Shown in pieces: positions 61,014 to 64,000 of a DNA stretch of 64,000 nucleotides. The notes below the pieces were generated by a model. That model had not been told where the DNA came from. It worked only from the letters and a program-made list of their open reading frames with translations, and searched no databases. Within the stretch, counting starts at the first letter, position 1. Every line of letters starts with the position of its first letter. Origin of the DNA: Pollutiaquabacter aromativorans (GTDB lineage Bacteria; Bacteroidota; Bacteroidia; AKYH767-A; 2013-40CM-41-45); contig CP185379.1 of NCBI GenBank assembly GCA_049177215.1, forward strand, positions 3,596,001-3,660,000, read 5' to 3'. The position numbers and the translations under genes were made by a program.

Positions 61014-62564
61014 TCAGCGTTTGATAAAGCGGGTCATGGAAGTTTTCCCGTCCATCGTCGTGCATTGAAGGAGATAATATCCCGCCTGAAATGTTCGCAC
61101 ATCGATTTTCATGCGATCGGGACGCGCGTAAGAAATTTCCGGGGTAACACTTCTTCCGGTAAGGTCAACAATGCGGATCGATTCGGGATGGATGGACTGG
61201 GTCGAACTGACCAGGAGTTCGTCGGTCGCCGGATTGGGATAGATATCGAGCAATAGCTCAGGAGAGTCAATACCTACAGGAAATAATAAACAAATATCTT
61301 GATAGATAATGGAGTTCACAGGTTGAATAGAGACAGTGTCCTGTTGAGGAGTGTACGTCACAGGATGCAATGAGCCCAATCCCAACATGGGTCCAACAGG
61401 AAACGCTGTCCTGGTCAGCGTATAGTCCACTACAGGTCCCATGCAGGGATTGTTATACGAAGAATCAAGTGTTATGGTGGCTCCATGCCCGTTAGGCCAG
61501 GCTACGTTAATGACATGGTGACCATCCGACCAGTTCAAATCCCAGTTAATCCATGAACCTCCGGGAGGGTCTTTCCAGAAGTGATGTAGAAAGACACTGC
61601 CATTGGAATCTAATCCGATTACCGATGGTCCTATGTCGAATATGCCAGTGCCATTGTCCCTATAAGTAACGGAAACGAGGTAGATGTTTCCGGAAGAATC
61701 GGATGTGAGGGATCGCGGGTAATTTCCGTATCCGTATGGAGCCCTGACACTGTCACTATAGTAGTATGACCAAACGGGCGTCCCGTCGGGTTGTTGTTTG
61801 GTGATATTAATGGATTGCTCCGGCGGATCCATAACCATGATATCAAAGTATCCTTCAGTAGCGGTGACCAATGTGGAATCAGGCATAATGTGAAAATCGG
61901 CCAATGTGGTGTAATGTCCATGTTGAATTCCGTAATATTGAGATGGATAGGAGTTGCCTAAGGAGTCGACGTGCAGCATTTCAACACCTGTTCCGCTGTT
62001 TCCCGATTCATTAAATAACCACACGCCACCGTCTGGAGACGATCTGCAACCTCGGTATTCCATTTTGCCCGTGACCCGGCTCTTATTATAGACTCCCTGA
62101 AAAACACCGTTGGTGTCGATAATAATCACTCCGTCATCAATTGTTGCAAATGTCATAATAGGCGGTGGAGGACATTGATATTCCTGGACAAATAAGCGAT
62201 TTCCGCTGATGGCCAGACCACCTAACCGTGTTGGTTCATGGTTAAAGGGATTGGGCGGTACCGAGAAGTTGAGGCACCACATGAGGTTACCGTTTCCATC
62301 CAGTTTGTAAACCCTTTGGCCAGTGACCCCATAAACAGAAGCTGAAGATGATGCGGCAATATGTTCAGTCCCGGAGCCAACCTGCTTCATCCAGATCGAT
62401 GCGCCCGCCTGATCTCTTTTCAGTAAATGCCCGTTGATAACCTCAAACGAACCATTAGCAAGGCCGCATTGTTGTCGGTTTGGAACATTCCATTGAATTG
62501 GTTGTCCTACTGTCTTGTGAGAAAGTACAATCAAGATCACGAAGGTCAATTTCGAAATATTCAT
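61014..62564 (-). CDS. T9SS-exported protein, beta-propeller-like
   Basis: The product has 516 residues. A signal peptide (LTFVILIVLSHKTVGQ) is followed by repeated blade-like segments (VYKLDGNGNLMWCLNF, IIIDTNGVFQGVYNK, SDSSGNIYLVSVTY, VIGLDSNGSVFLHHF), like secreted proteins with a quinoprotein/propeller fold. It ends with a type A sorting domain (LDIYPNPATDELLV...GYYLLQCTT). There is no catalytic signature. The gene is more AT-rich than the backbone. Confidence 0.82.
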   Translation of the reverse strand: MNISKLTFVILIVLSHKTVGQPIQWNVPNRQQCGLANGSFEVINGHLLKRDQAGASIWMKQVGSGTEHIAASSSASVYGVTGQRVYKLDGNGNLMWCLNFSVPPNPFNHEPTRLGGLAISGNRLFVQEYQCPPPPIMTFATIDDGVIIIDTNGVFQGVYNKSRVTGKMEYRGCRSSPDGGVWLFNESGNSGTGVEMLHVDSLGNSYPSQYYGIQHGHYTTLADFHIMPDSTLVTATEGYFDIMVMDPPEQSINITKQQPDGTPVWSYYYSDSVRAPYGYGNYPRSLTSDSSGNIYLVSVTYRDNGTGIFDIGPSVIGLDSNGSVFLHHFWKDPPGGSWINWDLNWSDGHHVINVAWPNGHGATITLDSSYNNPCMGPVVDYTLTRTAFPVGPMLGLGSLHPVTYTPQQDTVSIQPVNSIIYQDICLLFPVGIDSPELLLDIYPNPATDELLVSSTQSIHPESIRIVDLTGRSVTPEISYARPDRMKIDVRTFQAGYYLLQCTTMDGKTSMTRFIKR

Positions 62565-62736
62565 TGTGATTATTTTTTGTAAACCTGTGAATTATATCAT
62601 TGATTCACGAATTATTGTCAACTGAAAACATCCAATTCACCTATCGAAACCGGCGCTTCATCAATTTTCGCAGCATATCCAAAAGAAATCGATTCCAGTC
62701 AGCCGAAAAGCATGTAAGCAGCAACTCAATCCTGAA

Positions 62737-62744
62737 TACATTTG
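62737..62744 (+). promoter_or_regulatory. -7 box directly before the osmC-family start
   Basis: TACATTTG, a perfect TAnnTTTG, lies four bases before ATG 62749. No TTG is found at the expected -33 distance. Transcription would start at about the first codon. Confidence 0.65.
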
Positions 62745-62748
62745 TCGC

Positions 62749-63222
62749 ATGTCTGACTCCATTCACCACTATTATCTCACCACCACCTGGAAAGGCAACC
62801 GCGGCTCCGGCACTTCGGATGTCGGCGCTTACGATCGCTTGCATACGGTTGAAGTACCGGGAAAACCGGTGCTTACGCTCACGACCGACAACGCCCAATA
62901 CGGCGACCGCCGTGTGTTGAATCCGGAAGACCTGCTGGTGACGGCTTTGTCGTCCTGTCACATGATGTCGTATCTCTACCTCTGCGCGAAAGCGCGGGTG
63001 GTAGTCACCGCTTATGTGGATCGGGCGGAGGGGAAGATGATCGAGTGGGAGAAGGGGGGAGGCCGTTTCGAAGAAGTCGTCCTGAAACCGGAGGTAACCG
63101 TGCAAGATGCTTCCATGCTCGAACGTGCCAGGCAGTTGCACGAGATGGCGCACAAGATCTGCTACATCGCCAACTCGGTGAATTTTCCGGTGCGGTGTCA
63201 ACCGGTCATCGTAGTTGCCTAA
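62749..63222 (+). CDS. OsmC/Ohr-family protein
   Basis: The product has 157 residues. It has both catalytic cysteines of the OsmC fold: the first in LVTALSSCHMMSYLYLCAKA (about 69) and the second in MAHKICYIANSV (about 140), plus the substrate-side region DNAQYGDRRVLNPEDLL. OsmC proteins reduce organic hydroperoxides using thiols. The length and motifs are closer to the YhfA/OsmC-like branch than to Ohr. The gene converges on the next one, 10 bases away. Confidence 0.93.
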   Translation: MSDSIHHYYLTTTWKGNRGSGTSDVGAYDRLHTVEVPGKPVLTLTTDNAQYGDRRVLNPEDLLVTALSSCHMMSYLYLCAKARVVVTAYVDRAEGKMIEWEKGGGRFEEVVLKPEVTVQDASMLERARQLHEMAHKICYIANSVNFPVRCQPVIVVA

Positions 63223-63232
63223 GTAATTTGCC

Positions 63233-63709
63233 TTAGCTGGCGAGGAGTCGGAGCTCCTGCTCGTAGTCGAACTGCAGGTCTTCATGCAACTTCGCGATCG
63301 TCTGCCGGATTTTCTTCAATTGACCTTCGTACAGGTTGACCAACACGGGACTATCACGGTAGGGAATGCCGGAGTCGCGTAGTGTCTGCAGAAAATGCAT
63401 GCGTAACTCGATCTCCGTTTCCTGCTTTCCGCTGTACCGAATGTAGCGGTTGAGGTCGCGCAGGACCTTGCGGACGCTTTTCTTGGCCAGGTAAAGCGTA
63501 CTTCTGTTCATTTCCCCGAACCGGGCGCTCATCTGGTCGCGGATGTGCTTTCGGTAACCCGCCTCATCGGAGGATTCGAAGACGAGGTACGTCAGCAGTT
63601 CCTTGTTCTCCGCTTTGTGTTTCGCCAGCCGAATGCAATAGTCCAGCAACTGTTTCGGTGAGCGCGTGGCGAGCTCTTTGGAGATTTCTGCTAAGGTGGC
63701 GGGCCGCAT
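63233..63709 (-). CDS. Helical protein of unknown function
   Basis: The product has 158 residues, predicted almost wholly alpha-helical and rich in Arg, Lys, Glu and Leu, with IRLAKHKAENKELLTYLVFE, KSVRKVLRDLNRYIRYSGKQ and QTIAKLHEDLQFDYEQEL. No signal peptide or membrane helix is seen and no family is recognised. On the minus strand TAACTTTG (63718-63725) is a perfect -7 box eight bases upstream of the ATG. Confidence 0.75.
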   Translation of the reverse strand: MRPATLAEISKELATRSPKQLLDYCIRLAKHKAENKELLTYLVFESSDEAGYRKHIRDQMSARFGEMNRSTLYLAKKSVRKVLRDLNRYIRYSGKQETEIELRMHFLQTLRDSGIPYRDSPVLVNLYEGQLKKIRQTIAKLHEDLQFDYEQELRLLAS

Positions 63710-63785
63710 ATTCGGTTCAAAGTTAGGGACGGCGGATTCGGTACGGATGGTTTCATGCTCGAAATGCTAACAGCCTTGCGGGGTG

Positions 63786-63816
63786 TTGCGGATTTACGTC
63801 CTTTGCTGTAGGTTTA
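63786..63816 (+). promoter_or_regulatory. Bacteroidota-type promoter next to a lipoprotein start
   Basis: TTG (63786-63788), 20 bases, TAGGTTTA (63809-63816), then ACC and ATG 63820. The spacing fits the consensus, and the start codon is only four bases past the -7 box. Confidence 0.7.
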
Positions 63817-63819
63817 ACC

Positions 63820-64000
63820 ATGCTTCGATCGACCATGCGACTGCTTCTTCCTGGCATTCTTTGCCTATCCCTTTTCAGTTCCTGTAGTCTGACCTGTACC
63901 CAGGGCGAAGGCCCCGTGGTCGACGATCATCGAAAACTCGATCGCTTTGATCGGATCCAGTTGAATTTCGATGCACGGATTTCGATCCATAAAGGTGATG
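63820..64000 (+). CDS. DUF2807/GIN-domain-like lipoprotein (5' part)
   Basis: The gene runs off the window end; about 60 residues are visible. The signal peptide (MLRSTMRLLLPGILCLSLFS) ends in a lipobox, FSSC. The mature start (VVDDHRKLDRFDRIQLNFDARISIHKGD) has the pattern F..I.L...A.I.I..GD of DUF2807 head domains, beta-helical surface proteins common in Bacteroidota. A second ATG at 63835 could also serve as start. Confidence 0.75.
   Translation, partial: MLRSTMRLLLPGILCLSLFSSCSLTCTQGEGPVVDDHRKLDRFDRIQLNFDARISIHKGD

Overview
The window comes from a member of the Bacteroidota, probably a relatively GC-rich environmental lineage of the Chitinophagales/Sphingobacteriales kind; the exact order is inference. 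Four large secreted proteins end in a type IX secretion (T9SS) sorting domain of the YPNP type. Several promoters match the Bacteroidota form TTG-N19..21-TAnnTTTG. Families largely confined to the phylum also occur (DUF4175, DUF6427). Start codons rarely have a Shine-Dalgarno sequence, and several have a -7-like box only 3 to 5 bases upstream.

Layout. 1-3925: 3' part of a giant T9SS surface protein with an odd NPRVVT hexapeptide repeat. 4015-7060: a GT-C-like membrane protein and an acyl-CoA carboxylase beta subunit. 7960-12526: an NtrC-type regulator and a cytosolic three-PAS hybrid histidine kinase, flanked by mirror-image repeat blocks. 13216-33508: a Wzx/Wzy-type exopolysaccharide locus in three plus-strand units. 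Unit 1 holds a receiver protein, Wza, Wzc, Wzx, a GT4 enzyme and a Wzy-like protein. Unit 2 holds a three-domain APH/nucleotidyltransferase/thymidylate-kinase-like protein, a hexapeptide acyltransferase and a double GT4 protein. Unit 3 holds a T9SS adhesin, an EF-hand protein, a DUF1972 glycosyltransferase, a WecA-like transferase and a receiver protein. A sigma-54 (-24/-12) promoter candidate precedes each unit, and an acyltransferase-3 gene lies on the opposite strand between units 2 and 3. The first and last genes of the locus are both receiver domains with a hydrophobic C-terminal tail.

33629-47702 is mostly housekeeping: TfoX-like protein, a GT-C-like protein with a G10 tract, purD, DUF6427 protein, ybeY, an anti-sigma-type kinase, a DUF4175 giant, a lipoprotein, a winged-helix protein and an RlmI-like methyltransferase. 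48061-51137 is an AT-rich accessory stretch with a PIN toxin/antitoxin pair and an orphan RHS toxin tip followed by two possible immunity genes. 51264-59499 carries gltX, glnS, folB and another T9SS giant. The end holds tRNA-Cys, an AbiEii-type toxin pair, a T9SS-exported protein, an OsmC protein, an unknown gene and the start of a DUF2807-like lipoprotein.

Most long intergenic gaps are built from degenerate 7-bp tandem repeats of several unrelated families, a ~30-bp palindrome and a ~107-bp element of constant length. Two genes (wzc-like and DUF4175) carry single-base frameshifts, either real or assembly errors. The strongest candidates for something undescribed are the sigma-54-controlled exopolysaccharide locus with its hydrophobic-tailed receiver proteins, the three-domain protein at 20535-23180, and the heptanucleotide intergenic system.
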